A DNA stretch of 64,000 nucleotides, taken from positions 124,001-188,000 of the forward strand of contig CAVSNJ010000028.1 of assembly GCA_963729295.1 (NCBI GenBank). The letters run 5' to 3'. The notes below the pieces were generated by a model. It had not been told where the DNA came from. It was given only the letters and a program-made list of their open reading frames with translations, and did no database searches. Numbering within the stretch: position 1 is the first letter of the stretch; each line of letters opens with the position of its first letter. Origin of the DNA: DATJLY01 sp963729295 (lineage in GTDB: Bacteria > Pseudomonadota > Alphaproteobacteria > ATCC43930 > CGMCC-115725). Below are positions 32,322 through 40,063 of the stretch, piece after piece. Made by a program: the position numbers and the translations under genes.

Positions 32322-33134
32322 TCAGCTTTTCCGGCGCGCCACGTATTCATCGCAATGCGAGCCGAGGAGACCGAGCGCCGCCGCCTTGTGCTCGAAGACG
32401 CGCTCGAGCGCGAAGCCTCGCGTGCCGAGGAACGCTGCGACGGAAGCCGGGTCGGTCGATTCATAAGGGTATCCGCCGAGCCAGTCATGCGCGTCGTGGT
32501 GCCAGTCCATGCCGCGCGCCGAGCGATAGTTGGCGATGTAGCGGCGCGGGCTGCGGCCGGTCGCGACAAGCCCGGCGGCGAACGCGGTCTCGTAGAGGGC
32601 GCGCGCAGCGCGCTGCACGCCGGGGCCGGCGCCGGCGTAGCGCCGCTTCTCGCGGCGCCACAAGCCGCAGAACATCGTGCGCCGGTAGAGCGCCACAGCG
32701 AGCCATCCATCCGGCGCCGCCATCGCCGCCGCCCGCGCCAGCGCCGCCCACAGATCGCCGGTGTGGTGCAGCACGCCCCAGCTATAGACGATGTCGAAGG
32801 TGCCGTCGCGCTCGGGCGAAAGCTCGAACACGCTCGCCGGACGTACGCGCCACCGCCCGCCGGAAGCGAATTTCCGGAGCAGCGCTTCCGATGCGGCGAC
32901 CGATTGAGGATCGACATCGACGGCCTCGACCTCGCGCGCGCCGAGGCGCACTGCCGCGAGCGCCGACAGGCCCGAGCCGCAGCCGATATCGAGAAAGCGC
33001 CGGCCTGCGATCGCGTCCCGCGGCAGAAGCTTCAGGAGCCCCTCCTCCGCCGCGCGGATGCGGTCCTGGTCCACGGTCGCGACGAAGGATTGCCAGTTCT
33101 CGCCGAAGCGAAACCGCGCTGCTGCGCTGCACAT
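32322..33134 (-). CDS. Class I SAM-dependent methyltransferase
   Basis: A 270-residue methyltransferase. RFRFGENWQSFV at the N-terminus, motif I RFLDIGCGSGLSALA, the acidic VEAVDVDPQSV and motif IV DIVYSWGVLHHTGDL are clear. Related proteins occur in glycan loci as probable sugar methyltransferases. It is leftward and followed by 104 bp containing the triple operator array, so it is probably transcribed separately from the regulator unit, unless read-through occurs. The ATG at 33134 is preferred over the TTG immediately before it. Confidence 0.83.
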   Translation of the reverse strand: MCSAAARFRFGENWQSFVATVDQDRIRAAEEGLLKLLPRDAIAGRRFLDIGCGSGLSALAAVRLGAREVEAVDVDPQSVAASEALLRKFASGGRWRVRPASVFELSPERDGTFDIVYSWGVLHHTGDLWAALARAAAMAAPDGWLAVALYRRTMFCGLWRREKRRYAGAGPGVQRAARALYETAFAAGLVATGRSPRRYIANYRSARGMDWHHDAHDWLGGYPYESTDPASVAAFLGTRGFALERVFEHKAAALGLLGSHCDEYVARRKS

Positions 33135-33183
33135 CAACCATTTCTATATCGCCCGGCAGGCATAATCGGAAGCATCGTCGGCG

Positions 33184-33212
33184 TTGACCGGACGGGGCGG
33201 TGCCCATAGACT
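33184..33212 (+). promoter_or_regulatory. Putative sigma-70 promoter for the amidohydrolase gene
   Basis: TTGACC (33184-33189) and TAGACT (33207-33212) are 17 bp apart and lie 22 bp before the ATG at 33234. The -35 box matches 5 of 6 and the -10 box 4 of 6. The leader would be about 15 nt and includes the AGGAG ribosome site. Confidence 0.45.
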
Positions 33213-33233
33213 CCAGGGGACCAGGAGACCCCG

Positions 33234-34256
33234 ATGCATATCATCAATTCGCACTTCCACTGGTGGCCGCGTTCGGTGTTCGAGCATCTTGCCAAGCGCT
33301 CGAACTATCCGCGCATGACGCCGAACGAGAGGGGCGGGTTCGACTATCACCGCGACGACAGCGGCGCGGTGCCGTTCATGGGCGGCTGGACCGAGTGGTA
33401 CTATCTCGACAAGCAGCTCGAGCACATGGACGGACTCGGCCACCAGGTCGATGTGGTGAGCTCGATCGGCCCGATCTCGATCATCTTCTCGGAGATGCCG
33501 AAGGAGATGGGCCGCGACTACGCCATGATGTGGAATGAGGAGATGGCGGGCGCGCAGCGCCGCTATCCGGGTCGCGTGTGGGCGTCGGCCGCGGTGCCGC
33601 TCGTCGATACGAGGACCGCGATCGAGGTGGTCGAGCATGCGATCACCAAGCTCGGCCTCATGGGCGTCAATCTGCCGGGCAGCATCGGCCCCGATCCGCG
33701 CATCGATGCCGAGCGCCTCGAGCCGTTCTACGACTGCGTCGAGAAGCTCGGCGTGCCGCTCTTCCTCCATCCGACCGACGCCGTCTTCTCCGACATGCTG
33801 AGCGACGGCTATGGCGGCGCGCTTTATCTGAGCCTCGGCCGCGTCATCGAGGTGTCGGTCGCGGCGATGCGCCTCGTCTTTTCCGGCGTGATGGAGCGGC
33901 ACCCGAATTTGAAGATCGTGATGTCGCACACCGGCGGCGCGCTGCCCTATCAGTCGGGGCGCATGGACAAGAACGGCAAGGCGGCGAAGCTGCCGCATCC
34001 GCCGTCGACCTACATCAAGCGCATGTACACCGACACGGTGTCGCCGCACACGGCCGGCATGAAGTTCGCGATCGAGTTCTACGGCGCCGACCGCGTCATG
34101 TACGGCACCGACTATCCGTGCTGGGACCCGGCCGCCGCGCTCAAGTATTTCGGCGAGATCGGGCTCTCCGAGGCGGACACGCAGAAGGTCATGTACGCCA
34201 ACGCGCGCCGCATCCTCAACCTCAAGGACCCGGTCGCCACGCTCGCCGCCGAATAG
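33234..34256 (+). CDS. Amidohydrolase-2 family metal-dependent hydrolase (ACMSD-like)
   Basis: A 340-residue TIM-barrel protein. The N-terminal SHFHWW gives the HxH metal ligands; FLHPTD near residue 181, SHTGGALPY and YGTDYPCWD (candidate catalytic Asp) complete the amidohydrolase-2 pattern. This group includes decarboxylases (ACMSD, gamma-resorcylate decarboxylase) and hydrolases acting on small carboxylated or aromatic compounds. The start follows an AGGAG site at good spacing. A second, distinct member lies at 37475. The substrate is unknown. Confidence 0.83.
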   Translation: MHIINSHFHWWPRSVFEHLAKRSNYPRMTPNERGGFDYHRDDSGAVPFMGGWTEWYYLDKQLEHMDGLGHQVDVVSSIGPISIIFSEMPKEMGRDYAMMWNEEMAGAQRRYPGRVWASAAVPLVDTRTAIEVVEHAITKLGLMGVNLPGSIGPDPRIDAERLEPFYDCVEKLGVPLFLHPTDAVFSDMLSDGYGGALYLSLGRVIEVSVAAMRLVFSGVMERHPNLKIVMSHTGGALPYQSGRMDKNGKAAKLPHPPSTYIKRMYTDTVSPHTAGMKFAIEFYGADRVMYGTDYPCWDPAAALKYFGEIGLSEADTQKVMYANARRILNLKDPVATLAAE

Positions 34257-34292
34257 GCGCGCCGCAACCGCTTTCGACACTTCTTCCTCGTG

Positions 34293-34314
34293 ATGGCCGG
34301 CTTTTGCCGGCCAT
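34293..34314. terminator. Hairpin downstream of the amidohydrolase gene
   Basis: ATGGCCGGC-TTTT-GCCGGCCAT is a perfect 9-bp stem with a T4 loop, 37 bp after the amidohydrolase stop and before a convergent gene. No T tract follows on either side, so it is either a weak terminator or a member of the short GC-rich repeats common in these genomes; a related CCGGGACAAGCCCGG hairpin sits at 34352-34366. Confidence 0.4.
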
Positions 34315-34374
34315 TCGCGTCTCGTGTGCAGCCAAAAAACCCGTGGCTGGCCGGGACAAGCCCGGTGCTGACGC

Positions 34375-35307
34375 TCAGGACGGCGGCGAAGGACCGTTCG
34401 CGGCCGCAGGAGCCGGCGGCGGCGCGGCTGCGGCTGCGGCAAATTGGGTTCGTTCCGCAGACTCCGCCCTGCGCGCGCGGATGCGAGCGCGCTCGACCGC
34501 GCGGCGCTGCTGACGCGTCAGGTGCGATGCGGTTCGCGCTGCGGCTTCCTGCCCCACCTCTCCGTCGACCGCCTGCGGTCGATCCTCCCCGCCCCCCGGG
34601 GCGGAGCGGGAGGGTGAGGTGGGGGAAGCCTCGCGCCGCCGCGCCTGGAGCCGGTCGAGCGCGGCGGTGGCGCGGTGGAGCGCGCGCTCGATCGACGCCT
34701 CGTAGCGCGACAGCGCCGTCATGCGGCTTTCGGGCCAGATCGGCCGGTCGGGTTTTTGGGGGCTGCGCTCCGGCGGCGGCTCGGGTTCGGGCGCCGCGTC
34801 ATCGTCCGCAGCGTCACCCTTTGCCGTGATCGCGTCCTCGACCTGCGCGTCGGTCATGGTCTGCACCACGTCCCAGGCGATCGCGCGCAGGCTCGGCGGC
34901 GGCTCCCACGGCTTGCGGTCCGGCGGCGGCGCCGGCGGGTTCGCCTTCAGCTCGGCCAGCACCTGCTCGTAGATCTCCTCGCGCGCCTCGCGATGCGCGA
35001 TCGTGATGGCCTCCTCGTTGAGGGACGCCGCCTCCTGGCGCCACACGCGGCGCAAGCGCCAGTTGCCCATGACGATGCGGTCGCACAGCACGGTCTCCGC
35101 CTCGCCCGCGGGATCGAGCGCTTGCTTCAGCGCCGCGGAGAACCGCAGAAAATCCTCGGCGTCCTCGTCGAGGATGAGGACGTGCTCGGCGGCGAGGCCG
35201 TGGCGCAGCGCGTTGCGGCGCGAGCGCTCCTTGCCCGCGCCGGTGCGGGGGCCGGTGCTTTTGCGGGCGTTGCGGCGGTTGGCGTCGGCTTGCGCGAATG
35301 AGGTCAT
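34375..35307 (-). CDS. Basic/proline-rich protein of unknown function
   Basis: A 310-residue protein I cannot assign a function. Residues 9-33 carry ANRRNARKSTGPRTGAGK and SRRNALRHGL, a block seen at the N-terminus of a widespread uncharacterised family in alphaproteobacteria and planctomycetes. A helical middle (about 40-120) includes NWRLRRVWRQEA; the C-terminal half is low-complexity, rich in Pro, Ala, Arg and Glu. A 73-bp palindromic repeat element (34552-34624) lies in frame inside the gene and encodes part of that tail. ATG 35307 follows GAGAGA at 7 nt; an in-frame start at 35358 would fall in an AT-rich inverted repeat. Confidence 0.65.
   Translation of the reverse strand: MTSFAQADANRRNARKSTGPRTGAGKERSRRNALRHGLAAEHVLILDEDAEDFLRFSAALKQALDPAGEAETVLCDRIVMGNWRLRRVWRQEAASLNEEAITIAHREAREEIYEQVLAELKANPPAPPPDRKPWEPPPSLRAIAWDVVQTMTDAQVEDAITAKGDAADDDAAPEPEPPPERSPQKPDRPIWPESRMTALSRYEASIERALHRATAALDRLQARRREASPTSPSRSAPGGGEDRPQAVDGEVGQEAAARTASHLTRQQRRAVERARIRARRAESAERTQFAAAAAAPPPAPAAANGPSPPS
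34552..34624. repeat. 73-bp palindromic repeat element inside a coding region
   Basis: The element is bounded by CCCCACCTC (34552-34560) and its inverse GAGGTGGGG (34616-34624) and contains two internal palindromes, around GACCGCCTGCGGTC and CCCCGCCCCCCGGGGCGG. Similar GC-rich elements with CTCACCCTCCC/GGGAGGGTGAG segments are scattered between genes in many alphaproteobacteria. Here it keeps the reading frame of the host gene open. Confidence 0.55.
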
Positions 35308-35326
35308 GAGCGTGTCTCTCAGCTTT

Positions 35327-35358
35327 ATGTACGCACTGTATCGCATATTTACGTACAT
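35327..35358. promoter_or_regulatory. AT-rich inverted repeat upstream of the unknown basic protein
   Basis: ATGTACG (35327-35333) and CGTACAT (35352-35358) are inverted copies 18 bp apart in a locally AT-rich stretch, 20 bp upstream of the ATG at 35307. A leftward TTGAAA-N17-GATACA promoter candidate overlaps it (35337-35365). Such placement suggests an operator, but no regulator is encoded next to it. The adjoining 35366-35479 contains only short GC-rich hairpin repeats and no gene. Confidence 0.35.
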
Positions 35359-35479
35359 TTTTCAAGCTGGAAGGCCGGGCCGGATCGCTTCCTTGCTGCG
35401 CTCATTGCAACGATAACTCAGGATGTCATCGCAAGCGCAGCGAAGCGGTCTCCGGCTGCGAACGTCTATTACGTATGGA

Positions 35480-36472
35480 TCATTTCAACTGCGCGGCGGC
35501 TTGGTGCACCAGGGTTGGATCGATCACCGTGGCGAAATCGAGCGGCTTATCGTAGGTCAGGCGGCCGTTCCTGCGGTCGATCCCCTCCTCCTCATGGAGA
35601 CGCGATTCGTACTTGGTGATGTCGAGATTGGGATCGACGACATAGGGGGTGCTTTGCTCGACCGCCTCGAGCTTCAAGCCCGTTTCCTTGGCGATCATCG
35701 CGGCCAATGCGGGATTCTTGTTGTAGGTCCCTTGCGCGTCGCGCGCGCCGCGCACGAGGGCGCGCAGGAACGCAAGCGCCACCTGCGGCCGGTCGTGCAT
35801 AAAGTGGAGCCCCATGAACACGAAGGTGGTGGGAATGCCCTCGCCGATCGAGGCTTCGGGCTGCAGGAGCTCGACCTCGCCGGACAGCCTCGCGGTCGTC
35901 GCCAGAGGCTCGGGCAGAAAGCCCGCATCGATCGCGCCGTTCTTGAAGGCGACGAACTGCTCGGCAAACGCCAGGGGCGTCAGGTCCAAATCCTTCGTCG
36001 TCATCCCGAACTTCTCGAGCATCATCGTGAGAAAGACTTCGGTGATGTCGCCGGGCGCATTGATCGCGACCTTGCGGCCCTTCAAATCCTTGGCGTCGCG
36101 GATCGTGCCGTCGTCCCAGAGCGCTTTGCGCACGAGCGGCTGCGTCGCCATCATCGGCCCCTGGATGCCGAGCGCGGCCACGATGCGCAGATCGAAGCCG
36201 CGATTGGCGGCATTGAAGAAGCCCGCCGTCGCGGCGCCCATGCTCAGATCGAGCCGCCCCGTGGCGAGCGGCGCCACGGTATCGAGCGCGCTGCGGATCT
36301 CGCCGGCATCGATCTTGAGCCCTTCCTGCGCGAAATAGCCCTTGCCGAGCGCGATGTAATAGGGCGCCTGGGCGGTGCTCTTGACGAGCTGCACCGTGAC
36401 GGTTTCCTCGGCCCGCGCCGCGGGCGGGACGAGCAGCAGACCGAGCGCGGCCGCCACGCAAAGTCGCAACAT
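35480..36472 (-). CDS. ABC transporter substrate-binding protein (NMT1/SsuA type)
   Basis: A 330-residue secreted solute-binding protein. Residues 1-22 form a signal peptide (positively charged start, hydrophobic core AALGLLLV, PPAARA cleavage region). The mature protein has the NMT1/SsuA-like features APYYIALGKGYFAQEGL and VAINAPGDITEVFL. Relatives bind sulfonates, nitrate, taurine or thiamine-pyrimidine precursors; the ligand is not evident. No permease or ATPase gene is adjacent. ATG 36472 follows GGAG by 7 nt, which is better than the TTG at 36484. Confidence 0.83.
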   Translation of the reverse strand: MLRLCVAAALGLLLVPPAARAEETVTVQLVKSTAQAPYYIALGKGYFAQEGLKIDAGEIRSALDTVAPLATGRLDLSMGAATAGFFNAANRGFDLRIVAALGIQGPMMATQPLVRKALWDDGTIRDAKDLKGRKVAINAPGDITEVFLTMMLEKFGMTTKDLDLTPLAFAEQFVAFKNGAIDAGFLPEPLATTARLSGEVELLQPEASIGEGIPTTFVFMGLHFMHDRPQVALAFLRALVRGARDAQGTYNKNPALAAMIAKETGLKLEAVEQSTPYVVDPNLDITKYESRLHEEEGIDRRNGRLTYDKPLDFATVIDPTLVHQAAAQLK

Positions 36473-36552
36473 GATTTTCTCCAACGGTTAGTTGGAGCAA
36501 ATTTTCACATTCGGGGCGCGAGCGCAACGGCGGCGAGCGGCGCTCAGAGCTC

Positions 36553-37026
36553 TCAGAGCTCCTTGCCGATGAGGCGGTCGATCGACCAGGGCCCGCCGCC
36601 GCGCAAGGACACGGCGAAGATGACGAGGCCCCACAGGAGCGGATACTCCCAGCCGCCATGCGGCGAGGTCCAGGCGAAGCCGTTCGGGAAATGCGCGATG
36701 AAGGTGATGATGAGGAACTCGATCGCGATCATCGGCCCGACGATGCGCGTGAGGAACCCCGCGGCGAGGCAGACCGCGCCAACCGTCTCGTTGAAGAACA
36801 CGACATAGGCGAAAGGCAGCGCCGGCTCGATGCCGCGGTTGGCGAGCCCGTGCGCAAAATTCTCGACCCCCACATTCATCACTTTGAGGATCCCGTGCTC
36901 CAGGAGCACGCCGCCCACGGTGAGGCGGATGACGAGCCACGAGAGGTCGCGCGTCCACGCATAGAACGGCGCCAGCGCCGGAATCAGGAGTTGCGGGTCG
37001 GGCGACGGGCTCGCTTGCTGCGCCAT
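36553..37026 (-). CDS. DoxX-family membrane protein
   Basis: A 157-residue protein with four predicted membrane helices. LVIRLTVGGVLLEHGILKV in helix 1 and FNETVGAVCLAAGFLTRIVG in the middle match the DoxX/DoxD-like family, whose members are small quinone-interacting or redox-related membrane proteins. It lies 80 bp upstream of the solute-binding gene and 30 bp after the tiny membrane protein, all leftward, so co-transcription is likely. Exact function is unknown. Confidence 0.78.
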   Translation of the reverse strand: MAQQASPSPDPQLLIPALAPFYAWTRDLSWLVIRLTVGGVLLEHGILKVMNVGVENFAHGLANRGIEPALPFAYVVFFNETVGAVCLAAGFLTRIVGPMIAIEFLIITFIAHFPNGFAWTSPHGGWEYPLLWGLVIFAVSLRGGGPWSIDRLIGKEL

Positions 37027-37056
37027 GGCACGGTCATTCTGCCGTGCCGGTCCGCC

Positions 37057-37239
37057 TCAGTTGCCACACAATGTCGTGAACGCCTGGAGCGGCAGCGAGA
37101 CCGCCCAAACGAGCGTGCAGTACAAAAGGGCAAGCGGGCGCTTCGCCAGGCCGCGCGTCACCGATTGCGCGAGCTCGTCGGCGGCCCGATCGACCGCCTG
37201 GTCGTAGCCGTCCTCGATACGCCGTTCGCCGTCGGGCAT
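37057..37239 (-). CDS. Small single-helix membrane protein (60 aa)
   Basis: A 60-residue protein with a charged N-terminal half (about 1-34) and one C-terminal hydrophobic helix (LALLYCTLVWAVSLPLQAF). It starts at ATG 37239, 7 nt after a GGAGATGGATC leader with GGAG, and ends 30 bp before the DoxX gene. I do not recognise the family. Position, ribosome site and the clear helix make it a credible gene. Confidence 0.55.
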   Translation of the reverse strand: MPDGERRIEDGYDQAVDRAADELAQSVTRGLAKRPLALLYCTLVWAVSLPLQAFTTLCGN

Positions 37240-37363
37240 GATCCATCTCCACTGCCGGCGCCTTGCCCTGGGGCGCTCTTTCCGCGACGCGGCGTTTCGT
37301 TCTTTTGCGCCTGCGTCATCCACTTCCAGATAGGGCACGTTCCGCCCGCTTGTCCCCTCGCGG

Positions 37364-37384
37364 CCGGCATGGGAGCCATGCCGG
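37364..37384. other. Perfect hairpin in the 235-bp gap before the second amidohydrolase
   Basis: CCGGCATGG-GAG-CCATGCCGG is a 9-bp perfect stem with a 3-nt loop. No T tract follows on either strand. It lies between divergent genes (37239 leftward, 37475 rightward), so it is not a normal terminator site; it may be a leader structure or a dispersed repeat. I see no gene in 37240-37474. Confidence 0.35.
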
Positions 37385-37474
37385 GGTCGTTTCGCCGCAG
37401 CCTTTTCGCGCTGCGACAGGTTCTTGTCATTGCCGGCGCAGCGCCGCAATCTTCTGCCAAAGGGGAGGCCCGAA

Positions 37475-38398
37475 ATGATCATCGACATCCACACGCACGT
37501 GCACACGCCCGAGGACGCGGCGCGGCCGTTCTGGCGCGGGCGCTGCCCCATGACGATCGAGCACGCGCTCGATGCGCAAAAACGCGCCGGCATCGACGCC
37601 ACCGTGGTGAGCAACCCGCTGCACGATCTGAAGCACATGGACGAAGCGGAGCAGCTTGCCGCGTGCGCGGCGCAGAACCGCTATGTCGCCGAGCTGCAGA
37701 ACACATACGAGTCGATCTACGGCTTCGCCACGACCGTGCCCTATGGCGGCGACAAGTTCATGCGCGAGTTCGAGCGCGCGGTGAAGCAGGACGGGCTGAA
37801 GGGCGCGTGGATCATCTCGAGCCTCAAGGGCCAGTATCCCGACGACGACGAGGCGCTGCCGTTCTTCCAACTCGCGAGCGAGCTCGACGTGCCGGTCGTG
37901 ATCCATCCGCCGTCCGTGGGCTTCGGCGAGGAGCGGCTCAACATCTATCGCTTGGCCTCGAGCGTCGGGCGGCCGATGGATTTGGCGCTCGCGCTGTCGC
38001 GTCTCATCGTCAAGGGCATCTTCGAGCGCTTCCCCAATCTCAAGCTCGTCGGCTCGCATTTGGGCGGCGGCATCTGCGAGATGATCGGGCGCATGGACTA
38101 CGCCTACAGTCTCGGCGACGAGGCGTTCTTCCTCGGCTCCTACGAGCCGATGCTCATCAAGAAGAAGCCGAGCGAATACCTGAAGATGATGTATCTCGAA
38201 TCGACCTGTTATCACCCGCCGGCGGCGCGCTGCGCGGTCGAGACGGTGGGCGCCGACCATTTCCTGTTCGGCACCGACGCGCCGCCGCTGAAATCGCTGA
38301 AGCAAGAGGGCGTGGCGCTCATCAAGAAGCTCGGCCTGTCGCCTGCCGACGAGCAGAAGGTTTACTGCGACAACGCCAAGCGCATCCTCAAGATCTGA
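37475..38398 (+). CDS. Amidohydrolase-2 family metal-dependent hydrolase
   Basis: A 307-residue TIM-barrel hydrolase. MIIDIHTHVH supplies the HxH metal site; VIHPPS (about residue 143), GSHLGGGI and LFGTDAPP (Asp268 candidate) complete the amidohydrolase-2 set. It differs enough from the protein at 33234 to be a separate subfamily. A GGGGAGG ribosome site lies 8 nt upstream. Its 3' end overlaps the convergent recO by 11 bp. The substrate is unknown. Confidence 0.83.
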   Translation: MIIDIHTHVHTPEDAARPFWRGRCPMTIEHALDAQKRAGIDATVVSNPLHDLKHMDEAEQLAACAAQNRYVAELQNTYESIYGFATTVPYGGDKFMREFERAVKQDGLKGAWIISSLKGQYPDDDEALPFFQLASELDVPVVIHPPSVGFGEERLNIYRLASSVGRPMDLALALSRLIVKGIFERFPNLKLVGSHLGGGICEMIGRMDYAYSLGDEAFFLGSYEPMLIKKKPSEYLKMMYLESTCYHPPAARCAVETVGADHFLFGTDAPPLKSLKQEGVALIKKLGLSPADEQKVYCDNAKRILKI

Positions 38399-39122
38399 AT
38401 TTCTCGAGCGCCGCGAGGAAGCGTTGGCGCGCGGGCGGGAGCGATTTTCCCTCGGGCGCGAAAATGCGGGCCTCGAGGAAGAAGCCGGTGAGCGCGAGCC
38501 CGTCGAGCACGTCCTGCGCCGAGGGTGGCGCGAAGTTCGCGCCCGCGCGCAGGAAAGGCGGCAGGTGCAGCAGCCGCGCGCGATACGGGGCACCCGCCTC
38601 CTCCGACACGGCGCGGCCGGAATTGGGCGAGACATAGACGAGGTTCTCGGTGACGCCGGTCGCAGCGCACGCAGCGAGGTCGAGGCCGAAGCCCAATTCC
38701 GCCAGAAGCTCGAGCTCCCAACGCACATAGTCCGGCATCCAGCCGCGATTTTCCGCGAACGCGTCAAGGAGCGCCACGAACCCCTCGTAGGATTTCCGAT
38801 GCGGCTCGCGCTCGGGCAAGGCGGCGTCGGCCATCGCGGCGGCGGCCGCGAGCCCGGCGAGCCGCGCGGGCGATGCTATGAGCTGCGCGGCATAGCCATG
38901 CGCGAGCTCGCCCGTCATCGTGCCCAAATGCTCGGAAAGGCGCGCCGACCAGGCGGCGAGCACGCGGTTGCCGATCTGCCACACGACGCGCGTCTTCGGC
39001 CTTTGCCCGCCGCGCACGAGCCCGGCGTGGCGGCCGCGCTCGCGCGTGAGGAGGTGGACGAGAAGCGAGCTCTCGCCATGCCGGCGCGCCGAAAGCACGA
39101 GCGCTTCATCGCTCCAGCGCAT
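38388..39122 (-). CDS. recO: DNA repair protein RecO
   Basis: A 244-residue RecO: an N-terminal OB fold beginning RWSDEALVLSARRHGESSLLVHL with the typical GLVRGGQ segment, then a helical C-terminal domain. RecO works with RecF and RecR to load RecA on SSB-coated single-strand gaps. It is the last gene of the leftward rpoZ-to-recO cluster, 2 bp after the second signal peptidase. The usual four-cysteine zinc site of the family is not obvious; only DLAACAATG is seen. Confidence 0.88.
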   Translation of the reverse strand: MRWSDEALVLSARRHGESSLLVHLLTRERGRHAGLVRGGQRPKTRVVWQIGNRVLAAWSARLSEHLGTMTGELAHGYAAQLIASPARLAGLAAAAAMADAALPEREPHRKSYEGFVALLDAFAENRGWMPDYVRWELELLAELGFGLDLAACAATGVTENLVYVSPNSGRAVSEEAGAPYRARLLHLPPFLRAGANFAPPSAQDVLDGLALTGFFLEARIFAPEGKSLPPARQRFLAALEKFRS

Positions 39123-39124
39123 CG

Positions 39125-40045
39125 CTAGCGCAGACTTTGCGCCAGGCGCGGCCAGCGCCAGGAGGAAAAGCGCCACCATGGCGCGGAGTTCTCGGTCGAA
39201 TAGGTGAGGAAGGAGGCGGCCGCCCACAGATTCTCCGCCGGCACGAAGCCCGTCGCCGGATCGCGGCTGTCGAGGGAATCGTCGCGGTTGTCGCCCATCA
39301 TGAAATAATGGCCGGGCGGCACGGTGAAGACTTGCGTGTTCTCGAGCGGCGCGTCGTCATGCGCGACGATGACGGGATGGCGCACGCCATTGGGCAGCGT
39401 CTCGACGAAACGGTCGCCCTCGACGCGCTCGCGCGAAGCGGCGACGCCGTCGATCGAAAGCACGCCGCGCGTCACCGCGATGCGCTCGCCGGGCAGGCCG
39501 ACGAGGCGCTTGATGAGATATGTCGAAGGGTCGCGCGGCAGGGTGAAGACGGCGAGATCGCCGCGCGCCGGCGCGAAGACGCGGTAGTAGCCCGCGACGG
39601 CGAGGAGCCGGTCGCCGAGGAGCAGCGTCGGCACCATCGATTCCGACGGCACGACGAAGGACTGCCACGACGCGATCGCGGCAAGTCCGGGAAGCGCCGG
39701 CACGGCGGCGAGCGCCACGTAGCCGATCCAGCGGCGCGCGCGGGGCTGGCGCGGATATCCCTGCCGCGCGAGCCGCGCCGCATCGATCGCGGCCGAGAGC
39801 GGCAGCACGAGCCCGAGGATGATGACCGTCATCACGACCGGCGGCAGGACCGCGCTGCGCCAGGCCGCCCAGAGATAGGGCGAGAGGTGATAGGCCAGAC
39901 CCCAGGCGAGCGCCGCGCCGGCCCATCCGAGCGCGCGTTCGCCCGCGCCTCCATAAGCCTGGCCGACGCCGGGGAAGACGAGCGACAGCAGGAACGCGCC
40001 GCTGCGCCAGCGCATGTAAGGACGCGCGAGGGCTTCAGTCGTCAT
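39125..40045 (-). CDS. Second signal peptidase I-like protein with extra N-terminal membrane helices
   Basis: A 306-residue S26 peptidase. The catalytic Ser is in VPSESMVPT and the general base Lys in YLIKRLVGLPGE; FMMGDNRDDSLDSRD is the box E motif. Unlike the LepB at 41666, it has about 100 extra N-terminal residues with three or four hydrophobic helices. It probably cleaves exported or membrane proteins in the periplasm. It sits between era and recO, so the operon holds two signal peptidases. GTG 40060 is a possible alternative start. Confidence 0.83.
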   Translation of the reverse strand: MTTEALARPYMRWRSGAFLLSLVFPGVGQAYGGAGERALGWAGAALAWGLAYHLSPYLWAAWRSAVLPPVVMTVIILGLVLPLSAAIDAARLARQGYPRQPRARRWIGYVALAAVPALPGLAAIASWQSFVVPSESMVPTLLLGDRLLAVAGYYRVFAPARGDLAVFTLPRDPSTYLIKRLVGLPGERIAVTRGVLSIDGVAASRERVEGDRFVETLPNGVRHPVIVAHDDAPLENTQVFTVPPGHYFMMGDNRDDSLDSRDPATGFVPAENLWAAASFLTYSTENSAPWWRFSSWRWPRLAQSLR

Positions 40046-40063
40046 GGCCGAAGGACGCACGTC

